Shown in pieces: positions 9,293-21,247 of a DNA stretch of 64,000 nt. The position numbers were made by a program, and so were the translations under genes. The DNA comes from Acipenser ruthenus. Its lineage: Eukaryota > Chordata > Actinopteri > Acipenseriformes > Acipenseridae. The DNA lies in contig NC_081211.1 in NCBI RefSeq assembly GCF_902713425.1, positions 17,237,936 through 17,301,935 of the forward strand, written 5' to 3'. The notes under the pieces are model-generated. The model did no database searches. It was not told the origin of the DNA and worked only from the letters and a program-made list of their open reading frames with translations. The first letter of the stretch is position 1. Each line of letters opens with the position of its first letter.

Positions 9293-12200
9293 TACTCTTT
9301 TATTGAGATTTTACATTTTTTACATTTACACCCATTTGTTTTTTCATTCATTTTACATTTCTTTTAAAGATGACATTCATGCATACAGACATACATTTTG
9401 TTTTAAAAGCATTTAAAACACATTTAAAAACACCAAGACAACTGTGCTTTGTACATGGTTAAAACAGACACAGATTAAAATCAACATGAAAAAAACTTGT
9501 GCTGTTTTAAAAGTGACTGGAAAAAAAGAACCATCTATAAAAAAACCAGTGCTTGTGGAGGGCCGGGGAGTGCTCTCTAAAAGTTCAAAAGTGAACATAA
9601 AACTATAGATCTAAAACAGGGACAGGGGAAAAGGGACAGTGTATGAAACAGTGAGTTAAAATTCTAAAATTTTAAAACACTTAAAATGTAACTTTTAATA
9701 GTTTACATTAAAAATCTTAAAGATACATAAAACAAAACAAAACAAAATCAAATAAAACATTCAACATAAATCAAATAAAAGTCCATAAAACTGAAACAAA
9801 AAGACTACATAAAACCAGGGCACCGTTGAAAAACGGTCATGCCAGCTAAAAAGGGCGGAATGCTGGCATGACAAAATAAATAAAAGGCTTAGCGGTGCCC
9901 CGTAGTCCCGCTCCTAGGAGCTAGCGGTTCCAGTTTTTTCCTTTATTCCATCTTCACGTCCTGAAGTCCGGCGATCCTCCACTCCGCGCAGGCCTTGTCC
10001 TTCCCGAGGGTCCGGATGTCCAGAATTACAAAGTCCTTGATAAGAGTTTGTGCCCTTCTGGTCGTGGTGATAGTGTCTAGCTCCTGCTTGTGATAGACAC
10101 AGACGTTACGGCCTTCCCACAGGATCTGCTTGACAACATTGATGACACGCCAAACGCACTTAGCTGTGCTGGTAGTGATTCCTCCCGCAGGCCCATAGAG
10201 CACAGTCTCAGCGGTCATCTTGGCCGTGTCAGCAAACCTGTTTAGGAAGACAGAGACAGAGAGCCAGACACTGCCAGCCACATCACACTCCCAGAAGATA
10301 TGGGCTGGTGTTTCTCTCTTGCGGCACTTTGCATAGGGGCATGTTTCTACTTGGGCTAGTCCCCTCCTGAACATGAACGCTCGAGTGGGGAGTGCACTGT
10401 GGACGGTGTTCCATGCTATATCCTTCTGGACATTACTGAGGCAGCTGTGAGACACATTCTCCCAGATTTTTTGGCTTTGGGTGAGGGAGAAAGTAGCTAC
10501 TTTTTCAATTTCCTGGGAACCGGCAAGATATTTAGTTACAGCCTTGTATTCCCAGGAGGCCAATTTTGCTTTATCTAAGCCCAATTTATATATAGTGTCC
10601 CTTAAGGTTCTATAATACAATGGGGGGTCCCAGGAGTACGGCACGGTGTTATCAATAGTGCAGAGGCCCAAGGCCCTGAGACAGGTGGCAAAATAGAAAC
10701 GATTCATGTAACATACCTTCCTGTCCAGGGCCTGGATGTTCTTGATAGTTTGCGTGAGCCCCTGCACTCGGGTGAGCTGCACAACGTCCGGGACCCCCTT
10801 ACCTCCCTTCTTGTCGGCTTTACTCAGGGTGGCTCGCTTTACCCTCTCCATCTTGCTGCCCCAGATAAAGCGGTGGATAATGCGGTCCACCACTTTTTTG
10901 GTGGTCCTGTCTGGGGGAAAGATTTTTCCTACATAAGAGAGGATGGGGAACAGTATAGACTTGGTTATTAATACTCTACCCGTCATTGTTAAGGATCTTG
11001 TGCTCCATCCGCCAATCTTTTTACGGACCTGGTTAATGGCCGCCGTCCAGCTCTGGGCCCCCGAGCTATTGTTCTCGAAAATGAGGCCCAGAATCTTGAT
11101 TTTGTCCTTTTTGACAGGGTACATGTCCGACAGTTCCCTATCTACCTGCCAATTTTTAGACACGTAGACTTCGCTCTTGGACTTATTAATCACTGCCCCG
11201 GTCGCTGTGCAGTACTTCTCAAGGATATTACTAATCCGAGGTACCGACGATGTGTTGGTGCAAATGAGTGACACATCGTCCATATATGCTGTTGTTTTGA
11301 CCTGGACCCCGTTGGATCCAGGCAGCTGGAAACCAGTTATATTGGTATCCCTACGAATTGCCTGCAGGAGGGGTTCAATGCACACGACATATAGCAGTGG
11401 GGATAGTGGGCAACCCTGTCTGACCCCTGACTGGATAGATATTTTACCAGTCAGGTGCCTGTTCACCAAGACTCGGGTACTAATGTTGTATATATGGTTT
11501 TAACCCACTCCCTAAGTCCAGGAGCGAATTTCATCTGGTCCATCACTTTGTACATATATTCATGGCTTACCCTATCGAACGCCTTCTCCTGGTCAAGGTT
11601 GAACAGGCAGAGGGGATGGTTCCGTTCTCTAGAATAAGCCAGAATGTCCCTTGTTAACATTAAAATATCCGTGATGGACCTCCCTGGGACGCCACAAGCC
11701 TGGTCGGGGCCAATGACCAAAGGGAGGTGTACTTGTAGCCGGAGCATCAGAGCTTTGGCTAGTATCTTGTAATCCACGCAAAGGAGGCTGATTGGGCGCC
11801 AATTCCGTAGATCTTTAACTTCCCCTTTCTTATGAAGGAGAGTAATTACACTCTCCCGCATAGAAGGGCCCAACCGCTTCTCCCTGTAGACCGCTCTGTA
11901 GACCTCCGCTAAATGGACTTTTAGCGTGTCCCAAAAAAGATGGTAATACTCACCCGGGATGCCATCTGGACCTGGCGTCTTACCGGTGTTCATGGTCTTA
12001 ACCGCCTGGGTGAGCTCCTCCAGCGTGAGTTCTGGGTCCTTCTCCTCCTCCTCCTCGTCCCGCACTGAGTCAGGCTCCAACTGGCTCAGGAACCACTCTA
12101 TCAGGGTGTCATCTGTAGCTTTGATGTTATATAGGTCCCTATAGAAGTTCTCTACCACTTTTTTCACTCCCTCACTATCCTCTACTATCCTCCCCCTGCT

Positions 12201-13230
12201 GTCGAGCATGGAGGACATCAAGTGCCGCTTCTCCCTCGTTTTCTGGAAGAAGAAGCGAGTACACTTTTCGTCTTCCTCCATTTTTTGCACTTTTGCATTG
12301 TGCATGACCTTTCGTTGTTCCTCCCTACAAAGCACTGAAAGATCTAGCTTGGTCTGGGCTATCTCGTCGCTTACAGGGAACCCCCGAAGCTGAAGCAGGC
12401 TCAGACGCTGGAGGGCAGCATTCAGGTGTTTATATTTGGCCCTCCTTTCTTTTGCTTTCCTCTTGCCTGCTGCTATGAAATAACCCTTAGTTCTCATTTT
12501 GACCATCTCCCACCACTCTATAGGGGAGTTGAATAGGTCACGCAAAGTGGTCCACTCAACAAGCCTGCTCTTATAGGCTGCAGCTATGGAGGGGTCATCG
12601 AGTAAGGAGGTGTTTAATTTCCAAACCCCTGACCCCATCTGGGAGGTCTGAGGGACCTGCAATGTTACCTGCAGGAGCCTATGGTCAGAGAAGAAGACGG
12701 CCTGGGTGTCTACTGCCGTCTTCGTAAGGGAGCTGGTATGCAGGACGAGATCTATACGGGAGAAGGAGGTCCCAGATGAGCTCACCCAGGTAAAGGGAGG
12801 CACCAGGTCCTTACCTGCATCACACAGGGAGAAATCAGATATTACGGAGGACAAAACTCTACTAGAGCGGTCGTTGCGTGGCCTGCTCCGGTCTACGTCC
12901 CTCAGAGCACAATTGAAGTCACCTGACACGATGACGGGTACGTTCCCCAGCAGGAGTGGACGCAGCTGTGGAAAAAATTGAACTCTTTCGTTTTGGTTAG
13001 TGGGTGCGTAGACATTGACCAGTCTGAGGGGAGTGTTGTTGTATGTCACATCCACGCTCAGAATTCTACCAGGTTCTACCTCCCTGCTGCTGCGGGAGGT
13101 AATAAATGGGTTTTTAAACAGGATACCTACTCCGTCGACTCTGGCTATGTTGGAGCCCGACCAGAAGGAGTCCCCCAGGGTCCAACTCTCCTTCAGGTCC
13201 CTATAATCAGGGCTCGACGAAATACCACAC
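9293..13230 (-). mobile_element. LINE copy c, 5'-truncated (3.9 kb)
   Basis: Same extent as copy b: 3'UTR plus ORF2 from about codon 53. Its 3'UTR shares variants with copy d (ACTTGTGCTG, GTGGAGGGCC), while its 5' truncation point and extra A are those of copy b. This points to origin by unequal crossing-over between neighbours, not an independent insertion. The 3' end joins the 16-nt U5 remnant at 9277-9292. Confidence 0.92.
9943..13230 (-). pseudogene. LINE ORF2 remnant (copy c)
   Basis: 5'-truncated at codon ~53 and broken once, by the one-base loss near 11490 that copy b also has. The C-terminal 508 codons (9943-11469), with SGVRQGCPLSP, YMDD and the CCHC, are open in one frame; unlike copies b and d there is no inserted T near 10567. 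Confidence 0.9.
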
Positions 13231-13231
13231 A

Positions 13232-13247
13232 GAAATCTTTAGTAAAA
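13232..13247 (-). repeat. 16-nt U5 target-site remnant between copies c and d
   Basis: Identical to 9277-9292: TTTTACTAAAGATTTC on the minus strand, between the 3' end of copy d and the truncated 5' end of copy c, again with one extra A at 13231. Confidence 0.85.
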
Positions 13248-13896
13248 TACTCTTTTATTGAGATTTTACATTTTTTACATTTACACCCATTCGTTTTTTC
13301 ATTCATTTTACATTTCTTTTAAAGATGACATTCATGCATACAGACATACATTTTGTTTTAAAAGCATTTAAAACACATTTAAAAACACCAAGACAACTGT
13401 GCTTTGTACATGGTTAAAACAGACACAGATTAAAATCAACATGAAAAAAACTTGTGCTGCTTTAAAAGTGACTGGAAAAAAAGAACCATCTATAAAAAAC
13501 CAGTGCTTGTGGAGGGCCGGGGAGTGCTCTCTAAAAGTTCAAAAGTGAACATAAAACTATAGATCTAAAACAGGGACAGGGGAAAAGGGACAGTGTATGA
13601 AACAGTGAGTTAAAATTCTAAAATTTTAAAACACTTAAAATGTAACTTTTAATAGTTTACATTAAAAATCTTAAAGATACATAAAACAAAACAAAACAAA
13701 ATCAAATAAAACATTCAACATAAATCAAATAAAAGTCCATAAAACTGAAACAAAAAGACTACATAAAACCAGGGCACCGTTGAAAAACGGTCATGCCAGC
13801 TAAAAAGGGCGGAATGCTGGCATGACAAAATAAATAAAAGGCTTAGCGGTGCCCCGTAGTCCCGCTCCTAGGAGCTAGCGGTTCCAGTTTTTTCCT

Positions 13897-16800
13897 TTAT
13901 TCCATCTTCACGTCCTGAAGTCCGGCGATCCTCCACTCCGCGCAGGCCTTGTCCTTCCCGAGGGTCCGGATGTCCAGAATTACAAAGTCCTTGATAAGAG
14001 TTTGTGCCCTTCTGGTCGTGGTGATAGTGTCTAGCTCCTGCTTGTGATAGACACAGACGTTACGGCCTTCCCACAGGATCTGCTTGACAACATTGATGAC
14101 ACGCCAAACGCACTTAGCTGTGCTGGTAGTGATTCCTCCCGCAGGCCCATAGAGCACAGTCTCAGCGGTCATCTTGGCCGTGTCAGCAAACCTGTTTAGG
14201 AAGACAGAGACAGAGAGCCAGACACTGCCAGCCACATCACACTCCCAGAAGATATGGGCTGGTGTTTCTCTCTTGCGGCACTTTGCATAGGGGCATGTTT
14301 CTACTTGGGCTAGTCCCCTCCTGAACATGAACGCTCGAGTGGGGAGTGCACTGTGGACGGTGTTCCATGCTATATCCTTCTGGACATTACTGAGGCAGCT
14401 GTGAGACACATTCTCCCAGATTTTTTGGCTTTGGGTGAGGGAGAAAGTAGCTACTTTTTCAATTTCCTGGGAACCGGCAAGATATTTAGTTACAGCCTTG
14501 TATTCCCAGGAGGCCAATTTTGCTTTTATCTAAGCCCAATTTATATATAGTGTCCCTTAAGGTTCTATAATACAATGGGGGGTCCCAGGAGTACGGCACG
14601 GTGTTATCAATAGTGCAGAGGCCCAAGGCCCTGAGACAGGTGGCAAAATAGAAACGATTCATGTAACATACCTTCCTGTCCAGGGCCTGGATGTTCTTGA
14701 TAGTTTGCGTGAGCCCCTGCACTCGGGTGAGCTGCACAACGTCCGGGACCCCCTTACCTCCCTTCTTGACGGCTTTACTCAGGGTGGCTCGCTTTACTCT
14801 CTCCATCTTGCTGCCCCAGATAAAGCGGTGGATAATGCGGTCCACCACTTTTTTGGTGGTCCTGTCTGGGGGAAAGATTTTTCCTACATAAGAGAGGATG
14901 GGGAACAGTATAGACTTGGTTATTAATACTCTACCCGTCATTGTTAAGGATCTTGTGCTCCATCCGCCAATCTTTTTACGGACCTGGTTAATGGCCGCCG
15001 TCCAGCTCTGGGCCCCCGAGCTATTGTTCTCGAAAATGAGGCCCAGAATCTTGATTTTGTCCTTTTTGACAGGGTACATGTCCGACAGTTCCCTATCTAC
15101 CTGCCAATTTTTAGACACGTAGACTTCGCTCTTGGACTTATTAATCACTGCCCCGGTCGCCGTGCAGTACTTCTCAAGGATATTACTAATCCGAGGTACC
15201 GACGATGTGTTGGTGCAAATGAGTGACACATCGTCCATATATGCTGTTGTTTTGACCTGGACCCCGTTGGATCCAGGCAGCTGGAAACCAGTTATATTGG
15301 TATCCCTACGAATTGCCTGCAGGAGGGGTTCAATGCACACGACATATAGCAGTGGGGATAGTGGGCAACCCTGTCTGACCCCTGACTGGATAGATATTTT
15401 ACCAGTCAGGTGCCTGTTCACCAAGACTCGGGTACTAATGTTTGTATATATGGTTTTAACCCACTCCCTAAGTCCAGGAGCGAATTTCATCTGGTCCATC
15501 ACTTTGTACATATATTCATGGCTTACCCTATCGAACGCCTTCTCCTGGTCAAGGTTGAACAGGCAGAGGGGATGGTTCCGTTCTCTAGAATAAGCCAGAA
15601 TGTCCCTTGTTAACATTAAAATATCCGTGATGGACCTCCCTGGGACGCCACAAGCCTGGTCGGGGCCAATGACCAAAGGGAGGTGTACTTGTAGCCGGAG
15701 CATCAGAGCTTTGGCTAGTATCTTGTAATCCACGCAAAGGAGGCTGATTGGGCGCCAATTCCGTAGATCTTTAACTTCCCCTTTCTTATGAAGGAGAGTA
15801 ATTACACTCTCCCGCATAGAAGGGCCCAACCGCTTCTCCCTGTAGACCGCTCTGTAGACCTCCGCTAAATGGACTTTTAGCGTGTCCCAAAAAAGATGGT
15901 AATACTCACCCGGGATGCCATCTGGACCTGGCGTCTTACCGGTGTTCATGGTCTTAACCGCCTGGGTGAGCTCCTCCAGCGTGAGTTCTGGGTCCTTCTC
16001 CTCCTCCTCGTCGTCCCGCACTGAGTCAGGCTCCAACTGGCTCAGGAACCACTCTATCAGGGTGTCATCTGTAGCTTTGATGTTATACAGGTCCCTATAG
16101 AAGTTCTCTACCACTTTTTTCACTCCCTCACTATCCTCTACTATCCTCCCCCTGCTGTCGAGCATGGAGGACATCAAGTGCCGCTTCTCCCTCGTTTTCT
16201 GGAAGAAGAAGCGAGTACACTTTTCGTCTTCCTCCATTTTTTGCACTTTTGCATTGTGCATGACCTTTCGTTGTTCCTCCCTACAAAGCACTGAAAGATC
16301 TAGCTTGGTCTGGGCTATCTCGTCGCTTACAGGGAACCCCCGAAGCTGAAGCAGGCTCAGACGCTGGAGGGCAGCATTCAGGTATTTATATTTGGCCCTC
16401 CTTTCTTTTGCTTTCCTCTTGCCTGCTGCTATGAAATAACCCTTAGTTCTCATTTTGACCATCTCCCACCACTCTATAGGGGAGTTGAATAGGTCACGCA
16501 AAGTGGTCCACTCAACAAGCCTGCTCTTATAGGCTGCAGCTATGGAGGGGTCATCGAGTAAGGAGGTGTTTAATTTCCAGACCCCTGACCCCATCTGGGA
16601 GGTCTGAGGGACCTGCAATGTTACCTGCAGGAGCCTATGGTCAGAGAAGAAGACGGCCTGGGTGTCTACTGCCGTCTTCGTAAGGGAGCTGGTATGCAGG
16701 ACGAGATCTATACGGGAGAAGGAGGTCCCAGATGAGCTCACCCAGGTAAAGGGAGGCACCAGGTCCTTACCTGCATCACACAGGGAGAAATCAGATATTA

Positions 16801-17341
16801 CAGAGGACAAAACTCTACTAGAGCGGTCGTTGCGTGGCCTGCTCCGGTCTACGTCCCTCAGAGCACAATTGAAGTCACCTGACACGATGACGGGTACGTT
16901 CCCCAGCAGGAGTGGACGCAGCTGTGGAAAAAATTGAACTCTTTCGTTTTGGTTAGTGGGTGCGTAGACATTGACCAGTCTGAGGGGAGTGTTGTTGTAT
17001 GTCACATCCACGCTCAGAATTCTACCAGGTTCTACCTCCCTGCTGCTGCGGGAGGTAATAAATGGGTTTTTAAACAGGATACCTACTCCGTCGGCTCTGG
17101 CTATGTTGGAGCCCGACCAGAAGGAGTCCCCCAGGGTCCAACTCTCCTTCAGGTCCCTATAATCAGGGCTCGACGAAATACCACACTCCTGCAGAAAGAT
17201 GAGATCTGCTTTCAAGTTAGCTAGATAGTTTAGTACATCAAATCTTTTTTGTGTCTCCCTGATGCTCCTGACATTAACAGACACACATATCAGGGCCATC
17301 AGGGTAGCTAACAAGAAAAGGAGTCGCTGCGTCCACCCCAT
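13897..17341 (-). pseudogene. LINE ORF2, one frameshift (copy d)
   Basis: The first ~940 codons (from ATG at 17341) are open and include the complete APE endonuclease and reverse transcriptase with YMDD. An extra T in a T-run near 14525 shifts the frame before the C-terminal ~200 codons, which carry the CCHC domain (13897-14517). A D-to-V change occurs in the SKADKKGG stretch. Possibly a near-functional protein lacking its C-terminus. Confidence 0.9.
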
Positions 17342-17346
17342 AGCGA

Positions 17347-18848
17347 CTATGATTGGGAGGTCGGGACACTCTTCCTACTCTTAGCTCTACGCTTGCTTCG
17401 AGGGGGCTTGGGCTTATTTGCAACTCCCATCACCCCTGAGAAGGTACTCACTGCTGCCTCGTCCAAGAAGGCACCGTCTTTGTATGCACAGTACGTGGAG
17501 TTGTTTGGGCTATTCAACTCCCCACAAGGTAAGTCTGGTGGAACTTGCTCAGGGCCCCTCGGAACGTGTGGGTCAGCTTTGTCCTGGGGGGGGGTTATGA
17601 CAGACAGCATTCTTTGGCTGTTACCGTCTGTTGAATTGGAGCTGTTAGCAGACTTCTGGCTTACCGCGTCCAGGGGTATTCCCATGTCCTCCAGTGCTGT
17701 ATCTAGGAGGACCTCTAGGGGGCCCCTGGTTTTGCCCATACAAGGGAGGGGGTCAAGGATGCTTTGAAGGGAGGCCCTTCGCTTGAAGAGGGTCATTGCT
17801 ACCGAGGTACTGCTGGTCAGGGAAGGTGTTGACCCCGACCTCTCCCTCGGTGCATTAGTGAACACCTCTTCTGCGAGGTGTGCTAGGGTTTGTGCCAACG
17901 ACTGGGAAGGCTGGCTGGGGATGCCCTGGCTGGCTGCTACCTGCCCACTAGGCGGCAGTGTAGCCGTCCCACTCGCCTCCGTCTCTGCCTGCGAGGGCAA
18001 GACTGGGGACTTTGTGTGGACATTAGCTGGTTTTGGATCTATGGGGGCCACCTGCAACTTGCTGTCTTTGATCCTGATCTTCTTTCTTTTCCCCCCCTCG
18101 TCTCTACCCTTTCTTTTCCCCACCCTCTGCTGGTTCTTCACTCCCTTCCCCTCCTTCTCACTCTCACTGTCGCTTTCGCTTTCCTCCCCCACGGACTCAA
18201 TCCTTATGGCGTCATAACGAGAGCCGAGGGGGAGTGCTGGCGCTGAGAGGGCCCTACTCAGGGGGGGGCCGCTGCTGGGTCCGGGCTCCCTCCCTGCCTC
18301 GTGTTCTGCATCAGAGGAGCTACTGGAGGAGCTAGTGGAGTGGCTGTTGTACTCTCTCTCTGGGCTGGGGGAAGGGGTCCTCGTAAAACGGGACATGTCT
18401 CGGGGGCGGGGGGGGAGGGGGGTGCTGGTGATGATGGTGGTGCTGGAGTCTGGGTCTTGGATACTGTTGGTGGTGATGTGGACTGATCTTTGTTACTTGC
18501 TCCCTCTTCCTGCTCAGGACTAGGCTTGTTCGTGTTTGCCTTGCTGGCTCTGGCCATGTTGGCATAGGAAGAGGGGCAGTCCTTAAACAGGTGCCCCTTC
18601 TTTCCACACAAATTGCACTGCCTCTCTTCTCTGCAGTGGCTGGTCTCGTGGGGGCCGCCGCAGTTCCTGCACTTGACTACAGTACACGCGGCTGCCAGGT
18701 GTCCTAATTCCCCACATTTCCTGCAGAGTTTTGGCATCCCATTATAGAATACCAGCCCTCTGTTGGGCCCTAACACTATGGAGTTTGGAATGTGGCGGAC
18801 GCCTCCAATGCCCGATGGATCAACATTAAGGCGTACCAGCCACTTTCT
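17347..18848 (-). pseudogene. LINE ORF1, 5'-truncated and frameshifted (copy d)
   Basis: Two overlapping open frames, 18258-18776 and 17347-18396, correspond to the middle and the C-terminus of the 648-aa ORF1. They are separated by a length change in a G-run near 18400. The three CCHC knuckles are present in the first frame. The N-terminal ~148 codons are missing. Confidence 0.88.
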
Positions 18849-19060
18849 ATATATTATATTATAAAATAATATAATATATAGTCAACACAACGAATAATAC
18901 TGTAAATATGGTACGGCGGGTAAGGATTACGTATATAGGTATAGATATAAAAAAATAAGCAAATATACATCATATCTGGTAAATAATTGTCAACTACATT
19001 TTGTGCGGAAAATATTTAAGGAGAGTTTTAAAAAAATAAAATAAAAAAATAAAACAACTT
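18849..19060. other. Junction filler and host spacer
   Basis: A TA-rich filler joins LINE copy d to a copy of the host spacer (equivalent to about 3703-3899). No gene. tRNA-Val is absent from this partial H unit. Confidence 0.6.
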
Positions 19061-19132
19061 CTCCCCGTCGGGGAATTGAACCCCGGTCTCCCGCGTGACA
19101 GGCGGGGATACTGACCACTATACTAACGAGGA
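19061..19132 (-). tRNA. tRNA-Asp (GTC), copy 2
   Basis: Same 72-nt gene as 3900-3971, offset by 15,161 bp, with the same T-run terminator. It lies in a partial host unit that has no tRNA-Val. Confidence 0.96.
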
Positions 19133-19604
19133 ATGCGTAAACAGTAATCATTCTGTACTCACAGGAAGACCGCCCTAAACGATTTCCCATTCATTCTTTA
19201 AGGTAGTGCTAAACCACTACGGATGTAATACTGCTGCCGCCACAACATGATTTTGGCGCTGTTGTGCAGGTCTGTGCTAAACTTAATGTATTGAGTTGTG
19301 CAGATCTACCAAGAGATGGCACTAAAGAGCATGAAGCGTTTCGTCTGCTTCGGCTCAGTGAATTTTGCGAACCAAATGATTCAGAGACTTCACTTCCCTT
19401 CCCACCATCACTAATTGCACGAATGGTTGAGTGATTGGATGAAAGTGGGGTACAACCGGTTCTACTATACATACACAACTAAGACACCCACTTTCTTAGT
19501 GTGATCAAGAAGACTGCAGTCTGTAACCAATGTTACTTTGAATAGCAAGCCTATTTATCATACCAACACTACACACTGCAATTCTATTATTTTACAACAC
19601 AAGG

Positions 19605-19671
19605 AAACCCCGCCAAAGCAGGGCATCAAAAAATTAGTTGCAACTCATAAATGTTCCTCTCCACGGAAATC
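19605..19671 (-). pseudogene. U5 snRNA 3' half (before copy a')
   Basis: Duplicate of 4444-4510, with the same deeper junction AATAAA|GATTTCCG, Sm site and 3' box. Dead U5 remnant. Confidence 0.9.
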
Positions 19672-20275
19672 TTTATTGAGATTTTACATTTTTTTACATT
19701 TACACCCATTCGTTTTTTCATTCATTTTACATTTCTTTTAAAGATGACATTCATGCATACAGACAGACATACATTTTGTTTTAAAAGCATTTAAAACACA
19801 TTTAAAAACACCAAGACAACTGTGCTTTATACATGGTTAAAACAGCCACAGATTAAAATCGACATGAAAAAAACCTGTGCTGCTTTAAAAGTGACTGGAA
19901 AAAAAGAACCATCTATAAAAAACCAGTGCTTGTGAGGGCCGGGGAGTGCTCTCTAAAAAAGTTCAAAAGTGAACATAAAACTATAGATCTAAAACAGGGA
20001 CAGGGGAAAAGGGACAGTGTATGAAACAGTGAGTTAAAATTCTAAAATTTTAAAACACTTAAAATGTAACTTTTAATAGTTGACATTAAAAATCTTTTAG
20101 ATACGTAAATACAAAACAAAACCAAATAAAACATTCAAAATAAATCAAAAACAAGAGAGTCCATAAAACTGAAACAAAAAGACTACATAAAACCAGGGCA
20201 CCGTTCAAAAACGGTCATGCCAGCTAAAAGGGGCGGAATGCTGGCATGACAAAATAAATAAAAGGCTTAGCGGTG
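19672..20275 (-). mobile_element. LINE copy a': 3'UTR only
   Basis: Duplicate of copy a (4511-5114) with the same truncation after AGCGGTG and the same TATAG junction, so it arose by segmental duplication. Confidence 0.88.
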
Positions 20276-20434
20276 TATAGTACAACCGGTTCTACTATAC
20301 ATACACAACTAAGACACCCACTTTCTTAGTGTGATCAAGAAGACTGCAGTCTGTAACAAATGTTACTTTGAATAGCACGCCCATTTATCATACCAACACT
20401 ACACACTGCAATTCTATTATTTTACAACACAAGG

Positions 20435-20511
20435 AAGCCCCGCCAAAGCAGGGCATCAAAAAATTAGTTGAAACTCATAAATGTTCCTCTCCACGGAAAT
20501 CTTTAGTAAAA
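20435..20511 (-). pseudogene. U5 snRNA 3' half (before copies e0 and e)
   Basis: Same 77-nt segment as 5274-5350, from loop I TTTTAC through the Sm site to the 3' stem, followed by the 3' box. It is the target of two successive LINE insertions (e0 and e). Confidence 0.93.
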
Positions 20512-20583
20512 TACTCTTTTATTGAGATTTTACATTTTTTTACATTTACACCCATTCGTTTTTTCATTCATTTTACATCTTTT
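20512..20583 (-). mobile_element. LINE copy e0: ~70-bp 3' end
   Basis: A minimal, extremely 5'-truncated copy of the LINE 3' terminus. On its 5' side lies a second U5 loop I remnant (20584-20598), then the full-length copy e begins with an identical 3' end. This is a clear case of two insertions at one target. Confidence 0.8.
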
Positions 20584-20598
20584 AAATCTTTAGTAAAA
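20584..20598 (-). repeat. 15-nt U5 target-site remnant between e0 and e
   Basis: The minus strand reads TTTTACTAAAGATTT. It is the target-site duplication of e0, re-used as the target of copy e. Confidence 0.82.
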
Positions 20599-21126
20599 TA
20601 CTCTTTTATTGAGATTTTACATTTTTTTTACATTTACACCCATTCGTTTTTTCATTCATTTTACATTTCTTTTAAAGATGACATTCATGCATACAGACAT
20701 ACATTTTGTTTTAAAAGCATTTAAAATACATTTAAAAACACCAAGACAATTGTGCTTTGTACATGGTTAAAACAGACACAGATTAAAATCAACATGAAAA
20801 AAACCTGTGCTGTTTTAAAAGTGACTGGAAAAAAAGAACCATCTATAAAAAACCAGTGCTTGTGAGGGCCGGGGAGTGCTCTCTAAAAAGGTTCAAAAGT
20901 GAACATAAAACTAGATCTAAAACAGGGACAGGGGAAAAGGGACAGTGTATAAAACAGTGAGTTAAAATTCTAAAATTTTAAAACACTTAAAATGTAACTT
21001 TTAATAGTTTACATTAAAAATCTTAAAGATACATAAAACAAAACAAAACAAAATCAAATAAAACATTCAACGTAAATCAAATAAAAGTCCATAAAACTGA
21101 AACAAAAGACTACATAAAACCAGGGC

Positions 21127-21175
21127 ACCGTTGAAAAACGGTCATGCCAGCTAAAAAGGGCGGAATGCTGGCATG
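21127..21175 (-). promoter_or_regulatory. Conserved double hairpin in LINE 3'UTR
   Basis: Two adjacent inverted repeats: a 9-bp stem CATGCCAGC/GCTGGCATG around a 15-nt loop (21143-21175) and a 6-bp stem ACCGTT/AACGGT around 4 nt (21127-21142). They lie about 70-120 nt after the ORF2 stop and are kept in every copy. In the 3'UTR-only copies a compensating C/G change sits in the small loop but the stems do not change. They may bind ORF2 protein or stall reverse transcription; that is inference. Confidence 0.6.
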
Positions 21176-21247
21176 ACAAAATAAATAAAAGGCTTAGCGG
21201 TGCCCCGTAGTCCCGCTCCTAGGAGCTAGCGGTTCCAGTTTTTTCCT

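Larger units (their letters stand above)
13248..18848 (-). mobile_element. LINE copy d, truncated within ORF1 (5.6 kb)
   Basis: It contains the 3'UTR, a nearly whole ORF2 and about the last three-quarters of ORF1. The 5' end stops after AGAAAGTGG (minus strand), matching copy e to about codon 148 of ORF1. It then joins, through a short TA-rich filler, host sequence equivalent to 3703 onward, left of tRNA-Asp. No U5 remnant is seen at this 5' junction, so sequence was lost there or the junction arose by recombination. Confidence 0.9.

Noticed and set aside
17393-18246. Plus-strand frames opposite LINE ORF1 (60-146 codons), recurring in each copy
   Set aside because: They are antisense shadows of the GC-rich, low-complexity ORF1.
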